A stretch of DNA of 64,000 nt from Trichaptum fuscoviolaceum. Lineage: Eukaryota; Basidiomycota; Agaricomycetes; Hymenochaetales; Trichaptaceae. The stretch spans positions 3,331,424-3,395,423 of the forward strand of contig CAJSYZ010000001.1 in assembly GCA_910574455.1 (NCBI GenBank), given 5' to 3'. A program made the position numbers and the translations under genes. Shown here in pieces: positions 48,701 through 60,642 of the stretch; within the stretch, counting starts at the first letter, position 1; every line of letters begins with the position of its first letter. Below the pieces are notes generated by a model. That model did no database searches. It saw only the letters and a list, made by a program, of their open reading frames with translations, and was not told the origin of the DNA.

Positions 48701-50235
48701 CCGACGTCACATAGCGCTGTGCCATCAGCGGCGTGCCGGCCCAAGGAGGAGAAAATCTCCACAACTTGGGCGTCGTTGGGCGGGTTTTGCTCGCTAATGC
48801 CAAACCTAGCCAATAAGGCACGGGACACATCCACCTCGCTCGTGATGTCTGCACCAAGTTGAATAAGGCACTGAACTAATGTTGTACCTGGAGGGAGGCT
48901 ACGGAGTATTATCGAAGCAGAAGAAAAGAGCAGAGCGAGTTAACGAAAGGGCGTACGTCGCCCACAAAGGAGACAAACATACCTCATTTTCGGTAACAAC
49001 TGCTGTAGGATAGGTGACACCGCCTCATGCCCATATTTCGTGTGCGCAGCTGCGATCAACGCCTGCCTCTGCGTTGCATCCAATATCGGTGCATCGAGCG
49101 GCGGATCCGACAACAGGTTCTGCAACAACTTCCCCGCCTGCGCAAGCGACAAGTCCGCATGATCAAACGACGGGTGCTGACAGATCGCCAACGCTGCGTT
49201 CTCAAAATCCACCCGGATAATCGTCGCAGCCTGGTCAGCTAGCGCCTTTTTCACACCCCCTGGCGCCCCCGGAGTCTGCGTCCCCGCAGAATAGCCCCCT
49301 GCAGACACAGGCGTTCCAGACGTCGGCGGTGGCGCGACGCCAGCGGCCACGATCGACGCCGCGAGGACTAGGCGTTCCAGTGGGCGGAGGCCGACACGGT
49401 CCGCGAAGCGCACAAGGTCGAACGTGCGGAAGATCTCGCCCTCGCCTTTGTCGACGCCCTCACGGAAGCGGTCCGCGAGGAACGGGTCCCGCGCGAGGCG
49501 CTGCATCTCCTGCACGAGGAGGCGGAACGTCAGCGACGTGGATGTATCAAACGCGGATGGTGCTTGGGTTGAGGTAAGCCGCGTTTGCGAGTGTACGATG
49601 AGCCGTCGGATGAAGTGTAAGTACGTGTTGAGCCCATGTTGTTCCGAAAGCTGCACAATCGAGAGCATAGCAACAAGGGCGAAGGAGAACGAAGATGTCA
49701 GTAAAGGTCCTTTGGAGACATATGTATATGAAGTAGAAGGTAGGTGAAGCCCAAAGCCCATCTGCTCGTCATGCAAAGGCATGGCAGAACAACACTGACG
49801 AAGAAAAAATGAGTGAAATTCAGCACACTCACTGATCGTATCTGAAGTTGATTCTGCTCAAAGTTCTCCTCCGTCAACGTCGAGAGTAAGAAGACAATTT
49901 GCGCCTTGACGATCTGGTGGACATTGTTGGTATTGGAGGGGCTGTCCATTCTCGTTTTCGGTCGGGGCAGGTCAACCGGTCTCCCTGGTCGACCGCCACT
50001 TGTACCTCCTCCTCCCCCAGTAATGCTCGACGACAACGTTTTCTCCAGATGGCCTATAGTCTCTGCTACGTCGAAGAGCAGATCTGAGATATGTTCTCGA
50101 CGCTTTGAGACAAGAAAGGATGCGGGAATGAGGTGAAGGGCAGTGACGAAGAGGAAGGACGGAGGAGCCTATAGACGCGCGTAAACCAAGCATAACATGT
50201 TGAAGGGAATATCGGCAAATCCCGGCAACCCTCAT
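42789..50235 (-). CDS. NOT1: CCR4-NOT complex scaffold subunit NOT1 (CNOT1/CDC39)
   Basis: Central scaffold of the CCR4-NOT deadenylase, which shortens poly(A) tails; all other subunits dock on it. The gene covers 7.4 kb and encodes roughly 2,100-2,200 residues in about a dozen exons. N-terminal HEAT part: FLFVTALHLIPASFLVSKRR, NVHQIVKAQIVFLLSTLTEE, GLNTYLHFIRRLIVHSQTRL. MIF4G-like CAF1-binding part: LFIINNLAPSNFDDKLAEMK and RFEDVYSRWLAQYLVDQRVS, with FKEFLIEGADSDKLIIAIPF and CKVLEWAGKSKAFKPPNPWL. CAF40-binding/DUF3819 part: VTIATITTRELGIKDFASEV and KDPLRQNMPGHMRAYLNDHG. C-terminal NOT1 domain: YFTLCDIIPPRCVQLRNVIL, SAFPTSITLPDP, HLISAMILHLRYPNAHTHWF and ERFIVHRPHPWGALVTFIEL. The start at 50235 (MR, then an intron with a GTTGCC donor, then APPSFLFV) is tentative. 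Confidence 0.95.
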
Positions 50236-50410
50236 CCAAGTCAGACTTGATCGTTCTTGCGCACAATTTCGTCCTTCAATAACTCTGAATTTGATCTCTT
50301 CTGCTTCTTCACTTGCTCAATACACAAAATTCCATTACCAAGCCTCATAAACGACATAACCGTTGACCAATCGAAAAATACGAACGAGACCAAGAAAATA
50401 GAGGAACTAC

Positions 50411-52733
50411 TTAAACACGGAATGTAAACAGACCCAAAAGAATGACGATGAATGATAGAAGGGTTGGGGAAGAGAGGATTAATCTTGGTATACCATCGGA
50501 GGTAACAGAGGAGACCGCAGTGCCAGGCGTCGCCGGATCAGTGGCACCATCGGTTGCACAAATTTTTGAACCAACAAGATCAGCACTGAGGGCGAAAATG
50601 GCTGCTCGGCCTCCTGCAGAGTATTGGACTTCAATCGTTCCGTTGCTACCAATCGCATATTGCTTGCACGAAAGGATCCTGTGTAAAATTAATTTAGCAG
50701 AAGCTATGTCACATAAAGTCCAAATACTTACTCCGTCAAAGTCATTGCAGGCTTCCACTTCGTGTATACCGGAACACTGACGTTCTGCGGCTAGAGACAC
50801 CATGAGTTTTCGATCTGAGTGCTTCGGCAGTAGTACATACAGGTGATCCAACATTAGTAACAATCGAGACAACATTTCCCTTCTGGAAGGCAATGGCCTC
50901 GTTCGTTTGCGTGAGCACCTCCATCTGCTGCGTTGCCCAGTCTGTGTTATTCACGAGGAAGTTGCGGAACTTTACCGAATGCCTTCAGAAAAGAGCTCAG
51001 GAAGGAGACTAAACATTGACATTCGTACCTGGTTTAGCTTGGCGATCATGTTGTATGCCGAAGTTTGTGCATAGTTGGATGGCCAAAGCGGTTCACGATT
51101 AAACTATCAGGCCCGATGATTAAAGTTTGGCACTAAACTTCTAAAGAGTAATAATTGACGCACTGGATCGGAATTGCCATGGAATCCTTGTTCCTGTCCA
51201 TAATACACAATAGGGATGCCATCCGACATGAAATTGAATACCATGGCATTGCTGGATTATACTCATTAAAGTTCACTTTTAACAAGAATCTTTATGCACT
51301 CACAACATGCTCTGAGGATCCACGCTTAGGTTCGCCCATCTCGGAACGTCCTGGTTCTCCAAGAAGTTACCTAGCAACTGAAGCAAATGCATGTTCTGTC
51401 AGTTCCTTCAAAAAACAAGACAAGCAAGCATCAAAGTACATACCGTGGGATCCTTAAAGAGCTTCTTCGACTGACTGATCATGTCAGCAACGGCAGACAT
51501 GTTCTGAGGTCCAGGAATCGTAAACGCGTTTGCCAATGCACTGTACATCGGATAGTGAAGGATTGAGTCAAGCGCCTGAGGGCCTTGATATTGTGCGGCT
51601 TGACTATTATTGTAGAGTAAGTAAGGGTGAGAGGACTTTTTGAAGAGATGACGGACCTTGGGTCCGCATCGAAGACTTCTCCAATGCAGAAAACACCTGC
51701 TTTGCCGCAGAATACTGGCCAGAACGCAGTATCTACATGCCTATCTCGAGTTTTAATAGAGAGCTTTTCATGGAATAAAAGTTACACACTTCGCAGCTAT
51801 CATCACATTCGTTAGTCAATTATAGATGAATCATATACCATGTGAAATACATACCATCAATACGAAGTCCATCAATATTGTACTCCTGGACCAGCGACTG
51901 GATCCAGTTGCTGTACGTCGCTACAACCGTTGGGTCTTCGGTCTTCACATCAGGAAGCGTGACGTTCGTATCGCCCAGCCAGCAGGTCTGTTCACTTGTA
52001 GTGTTGCCCCAATCAATGGGGCAATATGAATGGTATTGCGACTACGATCCATGTGAGCATGATAATTAATCAGAATCAAAGGAGAAGTAGCGTGCCTGGT
52101 CCTTAAAGAGGAATGTCGAAAGATCAGGGTTAGTCGACAACGCCATGACGTTATTCACAACAACGTCAACCATCAGATACCTAAAGTCGCGTAAGCAGCG
52201 ATCAAGCGTCATTCGGCACACGAGAACCTACATGCCGCGGTTGTGAAGGTCATCTGAGAGAGCCTTCAGATCATCGGAAGTGCCGAACTTGGAATTGAGC
52301 TTTGTTGCATCTGAAATCCAGTATCCGTGGTACGGATCACCATACGGAGTTCTTGGTCCCTCGTAGTTCTGGGAGACCGGACTGATCCAGACTGCACGAC
52401 ACATCATCACCAACACTGAGTACAGAGGGGGCGAAGAACGTACTAGCTGTGAAGCCCGCGTCCTGAATGTAGTCCAAGTTCGCGCGAATAGTATTCCATG
52501 TGCCCCCGCACCACGTCTGCTTGCCTGGGTCACAGGCATTCGTGTCTGCACCATCCGGCAGCGCGTAGCGATCGACGATAACTCTACAGGCATCTTGGTC
52601 GGTGTGCATCTCGCAAGAATGAATGAAGTACAAACTGGTAGATGGAGCGTGTCCTCCATTGGTCAGCGTTTGCAGCGCTTGCGACCTGGAACAAGGAACA
52701 GGCAATGAAATAAAGTGCCACTGAGCCAAACAT
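50411..52733 (-). CDS. GH13 alpha-amylase-like enzyme with GPI-type tail (putative alpha-glucanotransferase)
   Basis: Secreted fungal GH13 protein. MFGSVALYFIACSLFQVASA is a signal peptide; the mature part begins ADQWRTRSIYQ, then VIVDRYALPDGADTNACDPG, TWCGGTWNTIRANLDYIQDA, IWISPVSQNYEGPRTPYGDP and YHGYWISDATKLNSKFG. Region I is YLMVDVVVNNVM (about 52145-52185), with Asn where typical amylases have His. Region II is DGLRIDAAKY, region III FCIGEVFDADP, region IV NFLENQDVPRW (near 51355). The nucleophile Asp, acid Glu and third Asp are present; the region IV His is Gln. The C-terminus ends in a hydrophobic tail (LILSSPTLLSFIVILLGLF then TFRV), as for a GPI anchor. This pattern recalls the GPI-anchored amylase-like alpha-glucanotransferases of Aspergillus (AgtA group), thought to act in cell-wall alpha-glucan synthesis. 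Eight or so introns; region II is split by two introns. Confidence 0.88.
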
Positions 52734-54066
52734 TTCGAGAGGGAGAAAGCGGGGTATTGAAGCCGTGCACGGCGATGGTGTTGAGCAAAAGAGTGGCAGA
52801 TGGGGGTATGACGCCTCGACGAGCGTTCAGTTGTAGGACGCCAGCGGGGGCGGACTGAGGATGGGCAGGAGGGAGGAGGAAAAGAGAGTGAGAGAGAGAA
52901 GGCAGACTGAAAGAAGCACGCATGGTCAGACGGAAAATGAGAGTAAATTCGAAATATTTCCTGTGATTTGCAGGTGGGGGACTGGAAGACCTCGAGACGT
53001 CCCAAATCGGGTCCAGCTCATGATCGGCACTGTCAAACCACCTGGCGTATCGCCTTATTTGGCATGTTTACCTCAGCTTACCCCGCACTTGAAACCCTAA
53101 AGTAAGGTCCAGACTGTTTAGCGCCGTTGCGAAGCTGGCTCAAATGCCGGGCGACCGGAAATCAGCGACTTCTTCCCATTCTTCCCTCTGATCAGCTGCA
53201 TTTGCTTGATTGATTTCCGCTTTGCTGATGCAATATCTTGCGCAACGAACATGTACTCCTTCAGTGCCTTTCCGAGAAATACTCTGTCTTTCCCGGAGCT
53301 TGTGTTTACTCTTTCGCAACATTCTGAAACTTCACAACAGGCGCATGCGGTTACGTAGTGAATCGTGCTTGGCAGATGGCAGAAGCCTTCCCACGACGGC
53401 CACTCCGGTAAACTCGTGTACGTCAGCGTCCATTTGCATTCAAGTTCTGAATTCAACTTGAATGATGTACTTTGTCCAACAATTGCCTCGGAATCATAGA
53501 AACTCGTTCCGACTTGAGTTGGTGAAAATCCGAAGGATGCGTGAAGCACGGAAGCTTTTCGACTTGAAGCTCCGAAAAAATCTGTCCAATCGGGTCGGGA
53601 CGTCACTGTTACTTATAGTAGCCGGTTAGGTCATCTGGAGAGTAAACTCGACCCAGCCGCCGCAATGGAAGAACAAGTGATGAAAGCGACTGGTTCACGA
53701 GCCAACGTCTGCATCGGCATGTACGAAGAGAATAATTGCTAGCGGGCCATATCCATGCAACTCATGTTTGGCAGCTGGTATTGCGCCTGTCACAACCGAG
53801 GGGTTTTACATATCTTAAGGATTGCAAATTAGTTGATGTTGACTCTGCAATGAATAGAAGTGTGTCTTCTCGTTTCTCAGCGAGGTATATAGGCCTTGCC
53901 ACAGCACCTACATGCACCTGAGTATGAACTGAACTGAAGTACTTCAAGTTACATGGGATGAAGACTTGAAGGTAAACCCACGTTGATCCCAGGGTCGTCC
54001 TTTGCTTGACTGGATGCGCCGGACCAAACAAACACCCATACTACTTGATCTAAATTTAGAGTGTAC
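52734..54066. promoter_or_regulatory. Divergent intergenic region, GH13 enzyme / sugar transporter
   Basis: About 1.3 kb. The part next to the GH13 start is purine-rich on the plus strand (GGAGGGAGGAGG and GAGAGAGAG near 52868-52900), a pyrimidine-rich leader for the gene. A minus-strand frame at 53118-53606 is open for 162 codons without an ATG at its start; its product (Cys cluster TACACCEVSECCERV) is not recognised and may be chance. Confidence 0.35.
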
Positions 54067-56000
54067 ATGCCAGCTACGACCATGGCGTCTGCAGAAACGC
54101 AGTCCTTCTCCTTCTACGGCCGGATAGTTCTCTTATGGGTCCTTGCCGCTGCATTTCAGGTAAATCTCAGACAGCACATATATCATTTATTCTTCTAACT
54201 TGAATGTTATAACATGTTCCCAAATCACTCGCGCGCAACAACATAGTATGGCTTCCACATATCCGCGCTCAACCAGATATCCGCCGTCCTTAGCTGTCGC
54301 GCAACACCGTCCTCGTCTAACAGTGTCACCTACAGCCTGGGGCTACCGACATGCATACCTCTGACTGACGCAGAGTTCTCCGCAGTCACTGCCTCTTTCA
54401 CGCTCGGCGGCCTTGTCGGGAGCTTGCTGGGCAACTCGCTGGCGGGCAAGAAAGGGCGGAAGGGCGCGATCAAGGCCAATGCAATCGTCATGGGTGCTGG
54501 CGCTGCTCTAATGACAGTAGCAAGTAACATTGGTATGCTCCTTGTCGGTCGGTACGTGTTCACACGCACTTGGAACGTACATCATTTACATTCGTGACTC
54601 CAGGTTCCTCATAGGCGTTGGCGCAGGCATAGGAGTCTGTGTCGGGCCCGTCTATATTGGAGAGATTGCCCCACAAGCCATCAAAGGCAGCACGGGCGTG
54701 CTCTTCCAGCTCTCCGTCGTCTTCGGCATCCTCTCGACACAGGCACTGGGCATGGCGCTGGCCACGCCCACGCGCTGGCGGCTTGTCCTCCTCAGCTCCG
54801 CACTCCTCTCAGTCGTCCAAGTCCTCTTGAGCGCAGGTATCGCAGAGTCGCCTGCCTGGCTCGTGGGCAACGGGAAGATGCAGGAGGCGCGCGCCGTGCG
54901 CAGCACGCTGTGGACCGGCGACGACACCTACGATAGTGTAACGCAGGACCCGGATACACCTATCCGTATGTTTATTTCTAGCAGATCTCTCACAATAGTG
55001 CGTACTTACGGTCGTTGTAGGCGACGTTATTGATGATCTCGAAGATCCTCTCCTCTTCGAAGGGCCTGATGGCTCCGAACGGCCGATCTTCACTGCACAA
55101 GCCACCAAAGCGATGTCGATGACCCAGCTGCTTAGAACACGTGAGATGCTCGTACCTCTACTCATCATGTCCTTTGCGATGGCTGCACAGCAGTTCTCCG
55201 GGATCAACGCTGGTAATGTAACACCTTTCTCCATATCAAAAATTCTTATTCACCGTACAACTACAAAAACACGCAGTCTTGTATTACAGCAACGACATCC
55301 TCGGAAAGAGCCTTCCCTCGTTAGCAGCCTACGTCTCTCTCCTCATCACTGTCGTAAATGCAGCAATGACGTTCCCCCCGATCTTCCTCATTGAGGTACG
55401 TAAACTCCGTTCTCCCACTTTACGTGTTCGTTATTGAAGTTGTAAACCGATGAAAAGCGATTGGGCCGGAAGTATCTGCTCAACATTTCCATAGTTGGCG
55501 CTTTTGTTTCCCTTCTCGCAGTTGGGTACGGTCTCGACTCTGGGTGGAAAGTCCTTCCCAGCCTCGCTATCATTACTTTCGTTGCGTCAGTCATAACTTT
55601 ACCTGCCTATTTTATACCGTGACTAAAGTCTTTTAAACGATCATTTATCTCTCAGCTCATTCGCTTGCGGGCTTGGACCTGTGCCCTTCGTCGTCATCTC
55701 CGATGTAGCACCTTATCACGCAGTTGGTGCGTTATCCTCCGCTGCACTTACTATCAACTGTACGTGACCAGCATTTCATCTCATTTCCCTCCAACGACAA
55801 TTTACCCTTTCTTTCTTTCAGGGATCGCCAACTTCATTGTCGGCCTCATTTTCCTTCCCCTGCGCAACTTCTTAGCCTGGGGTGACCCTCTTCGGGAAGG
55901 ACGAGTCTTCTACGTCTTCGCTGCTGCGCTTGCAGTTTTCTCTATTGGGCTTAATATTGTGTATAGAGGGTGGGTGTTTTCGTTATTGCTAAGTTCCTAA
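54067..56000 (+). CDS. MFS sugar transporter
   Basis: Twelve-helix sugar porter, plasma membrane or vacuole. About 500 residues from eight or so exons, starting MPATTMASAETQSFSFYGRI. Helix 1 is VLLWVLAAAFQYGFHISALN. Next come SFTLGGLVGSLLGNSLAGKK-GRK (loop 2-3 motif), RFLIGVGAGIGVCVGPVYIG-EIAPQAIKG, AESPAWLVGNGKMQEAR (equal to the PESPRWL motif), the loop with AMSMTQLLRTREMLVPLLIM, then AAQQFSGINAVLYYSNDILG and LIERLGRKYLLNISIVGAFV. It ends with ACGLGPVPFVVISDVAP, GALSSAALTINWIANFIVGL and FAAALAVFSIGLNIVYRG. QQFSGINAVLYYS is the sugar-binding helix 7 motif. Relatives include yeast YBR241C/VPS73-type vacuolar proteins, so glucose transport at the plasma membrane is not certain. The last exon is read through to 56000. 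Confidence 0.88.
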
Positions 56001-56258
56001 AGCTAATGTACCATCATTTCGATACCTCCTATGAACTAGATATTGATTTCATCGTCTTCGTTGTCTTTAGCAAGCAAGGGTTAATCTGTCATGTTTGTAA
56101 AATAAAAGGTTCATCGACTATTTGGATTCTGGGATTCTAGTTTTAAAGTACAAAATTTGTTCCACAAAGCTTTCTTTACGACACAACGGAAAAATAAGCA
56201 AGATAAACGACATTTACATATGCAAGTACAGACAAAAACGACAGCAATATAAATATCA

Positions 56259-59200
56259 TCACGATAACCAAGACATAGCTTCATTCCACTTCCATTCATT
56301 ATCCCAAACACTGTCGAAATGGGTTTCACAGCAACATCAGTATACGAGCTTTCTGTGCGCAAGAGAGAAAAAAGACAAGCACTTACCCAGCACCCAAAAC
56401 ACCTCCCGCGCTCTGCCAATCCGCGTCTCGGCCAATGACGATCCAGTCGGGGACCGGAACGCCCGTACGGTATGGGAAGAGCCTCCAGGCGCGCTCGAGT
56501 CCCTCTTTGTCTGTCCCCGCCAGAAAGAGCGTGAGCCCCTTCGCGTTCGTCGGATGCGGGTGCGTGAACAGCAGCCCCACACCCTTCTCTCTGATCACTC
56601 GCCTCCGGATCCCCCATACGCCCTCACCCTCGCCCTCAGAGGTAATGCGAAATTCCGTCCGGTTCTGCGCGAGCAGGCTTTTCCCAAACGCATTTTCGGA
56701 TCCACCAACCACAATGAGGTTACCCATGGGACCCGTCGAATCTGTATTCTTGTCCGATTGAAAGGCGTGGGCGGGAAATAAAGCAGTGGCGGCTTCATCC
56801 GTGATTATTTCCGCATCCAGCTTGTGATATACGTCCAAGACGTGTGCGATGCGGAGCGCAACTGAGAACGCCCTGGGGTATTTTATGGGGTCCGGAATGA
56901 TTAGATGGAAGGGCGCCTGTGTATCAAGGATGTTTTGTATACGACCTCGAGGCGGAGGAACATTCTCTCCGAGTCCAGAAGATGACCGCTATTCAAGCAT
57001 GGCATATTAGCCACGTTCATGTATAATAGTCAAGTAAAGAACACACTGTCCACAAACCGTCCTCTGAAAAGGACAAGAACTGCTTTCCTGTACTCCCAAT
57101 TGGCTCGAACTGGTATTCGTCATTAATAATTATGGTATTCTGGGAGCCCAGCGCATGAGGTGCAAACGATGCCCAGCGGACATTCGTCGCTCGGACATGT
57201 GTTCTACCTTCTTCGATACGGATGTGCAGACGAGCAAGTCTGCCCATAAAGGATAGTCATCATCTTCATTCAGTGCCGTATCCAGACCTACAAACCACGC
57301 ACCTTCCCGGAATACCCAACTCATTGATAGTCCACCCATATAAGGAGCCAGAATGGGCAGGGTTGGAAACGGTAAGCGTGAAAGATGTCACACTATGCTG
57401 CCCTTCTGCGTCGAGATGCTGACGCAGGAACTGTTGCACCGGGATGCTATCGAATACACCGGGATACCAATGTTCTTTACCCTTGTCTTCGTGAAACCTA
57501 ACAAATATATTAGATATCAATTTTAGGCTCCAAGTCATCATAGAGGGAGTGGGAAGCGTACGATATATTGAGACCATCTCCCCATGCTTTAACGATGCTA
57601 AAATACTCTCTAGAGTGCCAGGTGGGGACATTATCGTCATTACCACTGACGTTGGATAATTGTTGAGCATCATCGTACAAGACTATGACTTAATCCTAAA
57701 ACATACCCATGTATAGCAAGAATGGGAATCTTCGCAACGTTCGACAAGAACAGATCATTATCATCCGGGGTTAAAGATGACTCCAAGATAGCACGAAGAG
57801 AGGGGTCGATATAATGCCCTGCTCTATTTCATCCTTCAGTATAAATTTGAAGTTGTGGTGTCATCAGTAGGGTAACTGCGTACTTCGACTGAGTTAACGG
57901 CACATATGCCTGGGACTTTATATAGCCCGCCGCAGGGATCGCAGCGCGCACTTTATCCGGGAAACGCGAGGCGAGATACCAGACGCCCTGTCCGCCATTT
58001 GAGTGTCCTACCAGCGTAACTTTCGCATCGGCGTTAAAACCCCAGGACGGATAACTAGTCTGTAGGATCTTGCTCAAAGCGCGCACAGATGCCCAAGCCT
58101 CGGATGCACTCGGTCCATGCCAGTCTAAGCCCTATTGAAGCAAGGGAGAGAGGTTGAGGGAAGGGCTCGAACAATGGGAAGGAAGGGGAACAACGTACCC
58201 ATTCCGTCCTACCGGGAGGCATGACAATCCATGATCTTGCCTTGCGTAGATTCGCATCGGCCCAGAAGGGGGAGGAAGTTACGTCTACGCCAGCTCCATC
58301 TATTAGACAATGGAGACGAATGAAAGAGGATATCCGGTCAGTGATCGATAGCGTCTATTAAGCTGCCCCTTCTGCTTCGCAATTCGCCGTCACACAGGCT
58401 CGGGGAGAAGAAAAAAATTACTCACGAAGTGCCAGAACTGGCGACGAAGTCCGCTCAGGGGGATAGTAGGGTGGCTTCGCAAGGAAGACCGTCGGATGTG
58501 AGGTGGCAAAGAAGAAACTTCCTTTGATGGGCTGTATGTCCTGGTATGAAGACCACATAGGATAATGTCGAAGTACCAAATTAACTGGGAGCAAAAGTTC
58601 CTCTCCTTCGCTTTCCGGATCGAGAGAGATAATGGACAGATGGAAGGACAAAGAACTCGTCTCGTAAATTTCTTTGACAGCACAGCTTTGCTTTAGGAGG
58701 ATTGGGACAGAACGTGTTTGCGAGGGCTCTATCACTGACTCATGTAAGAGTGATAGACTAATACACTACGAGGAACCGTCATCATATTATTTCAAACAAT
58801 TGCGAGAACGGAAGTACCTTAGGAAAGTCTTTGTGAGATGTCTTCAGTTCGTTCACCTTCCACCTGCCATCAAAAGCTCGCAATCCAATACCAACTGCGT
58901 TTCCAAAAGCGTATCCATTTATGAAATCTGGAACTATATCATGCGGGAAGACAAGAGATATGGCTTTCGAAGGTGCAGTTTTTACACTTAAGGAGACTTG
59001 CAGTGTTGGCACGAGCTTGGCTTCGTCTTTAGGTTCGCCGAAAAGCCTTATCTGCAGATTAAAAGAAGTCAGATCAAGAGACTGGGATATGTAAAGTTCA
59101 CAATATTTTACCTCATAGTCACCGCTAACGAACAAATCATACACGTTTGGATTGTCGATGCTCAGATTTCCCGGCAAATTGACGGTACTAGGGTGTGCCC

Positions 59201-59987
59201 GGGACAAATCGTAAATATTGCCCGCATGCCATTCGGGAAGAAAGCGTTCCGATTCGGACGCACGTTCGTCCTCGTTATAGAAGCGAGGGACAAGAGAAAA
59301 ATACGATCCTTGCTTGAGATCAATATGAAGTTTCGGCGGAAGACTGCCGTATCCAGTTTCGGGAGGGTGGATGGTCAATGTTGTTCTCAGAACGGTATGG
59401 TGCTGAAAAGAGGCCCATCCCTCCGCCTTCAGAAGCGTTTCCCATCTAGTCAGGTGCAGTTAGTAATAAGAGAGGAAATGACGGTTCAGCAAAGAATAGT
59501 ACCTAATGAGAGGAAACGATACCGCGAGGTTTCCATTTGGGTCTGCGCGCGCCTTCGTCCATGTCACCAGCGCGTTGTCTGCGTAGGATGAAGGCCACGT
59601 CCTCTGTGGCTCATGGTGGTATGGTGATGATACTAATATATCAGAATGAGCTTCTGAGACTTGGATGAAGTACCAAGCGCATACAGTCTATGGGGAAGCT
59701 TGGAGACAGAAAGTGCTGCTCTCTGGCGTGAATTGGAAAGGGACCTAGAACCTGAGGATGATTTCCAGATAAGTCCTCAACAAAGACCGTATCTAATAAA
59801 AAGTTCATACGTCCCAATCCCTTGACAACTCAACTCGCCATTCCCAAGGCTCGGGGCTTTGAAAAGTTGTAGTCTCCGGCCCTTTGAGTACATCTTGCGC
59901 CATATCATCCATCGCCCGAACCACCGAAATGAAGACGAGGAGCACGCCAGATAGCAAAGCTAGACATCTGTGGACATTTATGCTCAT
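56259..59987 (-). CDS. Secreted alpha/beta-hydrolase, prolyl oligopeptidase-like esterase/peptidase
   Basis: Large secreted or ER-entering serine hydrolase of about 900 residues, substrate unknown. MSINVHRCLALLSGVLLVFI-SVVRA is a signal peptide. An N-terminal beta-rich half (LHIDLKQGSYFSLVPRFYNE, NIYDLSRAHPSTVNLPGNLS, NPNVYDLFVSGDYEIRLFGE) leads to the hydrolase domain: SSPVLALHGAGVDVTSSPFW, VMPPGRTEWGLDWHGPSASE, KVTLVGHSNGGQGVWYLASR (nucleophile Ser in GHSNGG), IPILAIHGSNDDNVPTWHS (likely Asp region) and FHEDKGKEHWYPGVFDS (likely His). The C-terminal part has PFHLIIPDPIKYPRAFSVAL, GNLIVVGGSENAFGKSL and RTGVPVPDWIVIGRDADWQS, then, after a final intron, VWDNEWKWNEAMSWLS. The triad appears complete. 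About twelve introns. A weak upstream ATG (60113) is rejected in favour of the one giving a signal peptide. Confidence 0.85.
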
Positions 59988-60215
59988 CTTGATAGCAATT
60001 TGAGCGCGTCCGCCATTCAGACCAAGCCTATACTGAGCACATCGTGGTAGGAAACAGACTGCCAGACCTGCATACTGCGTAGATCCCTTGCTCAGGGACA
60101 GGACCCTGGCCACTCAGTCACGGATATAAGGCCGTCGACTACGAGGCTGTCCAGATCCTCAGTCAGTGAATACACTCTACTCGTCCTCGCCTCCACCTCC
60201 ACCAACCACTCTACA
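59988..60215. promoter_or_regulatory. Shared divergent promoter, hydrolase and TMA7
   Basis: 228 bases between start codons. The TMA7 side ends in a C-rich leader (CTCCACCTCCACCAACCAC), typical of strongly expressed fungal genes for ribosome-related proteins. Confidence 0.45.
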
Positions 60216-60642
60216 ATGTCCGGCAGACAAGGTGGCAAGCTCAAGCCTTTGAAGGTGGGCAAAGTTGCTGCACGTGCATATCTTTTTGCTCAATGCTTTT
60301 GGCCAGGCCCCGAAAAAGTCAAAGCAGGACGAGGACGAAGACACCAAGGCGTTCAAGGAGAAGCAGAAGCAGGAGGCTGCTGCCCTCGCTGCTGCCCGTG
60401 ATAAGGGTGAGTGTCCGCTCCAAGTACATGAAATATGTTGCTAAGCTAATTCTCGAACTCATATAGCGGCAAAGGGTATGCGATGAATGCGATTGATTAA
60501 CGAGAATGCGGTTGCTGACTTTGTTATTTTTCTTGTTGTTCAGGTGGTCCTCCCGGCGGTGGCATCAAGAAGTATGTGACATTCATGTTCCTCTGAGTTT
60601 GGATGGTTTCTGATTACATTTGATAGGTCTGGAAAGAAATAG
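60216..60642 (+). CDS. TMA7: Translation machinery-associated protein 7 (TMA7)
   Basis: Small basic protein found with ribosomes; exact role unclear. Splicing four exons gives about 63 residues: MSGRQGGKLKPLK, then APKKSKQDEDEDTKAFKEKQ, KQEAAALAAARDKAAKGGPP and GGGIKKSGKK. This is the complete conserved family sequence, including the invariant start and the Lys-rich end. One of the introns (between ARDK and AAKG) is followed by a microexon of about seven bases before the intron ending at GGPP. Size is normal. Confidence 0.95.

Noticed and set aside
53118..53606. 162-codon minus-strand frame upstream of the GH13 gene
   Set aside because: Begins without an ATG and directly after a stop, with no plausible upstream exon found; kept only as a note in the intergenic entry.
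58998..59591. 197-codon plus-strand frame
   Set aside because: Lies fully antisense to the alpha/beta-hydrolase exons, whose translation is clearly coding.
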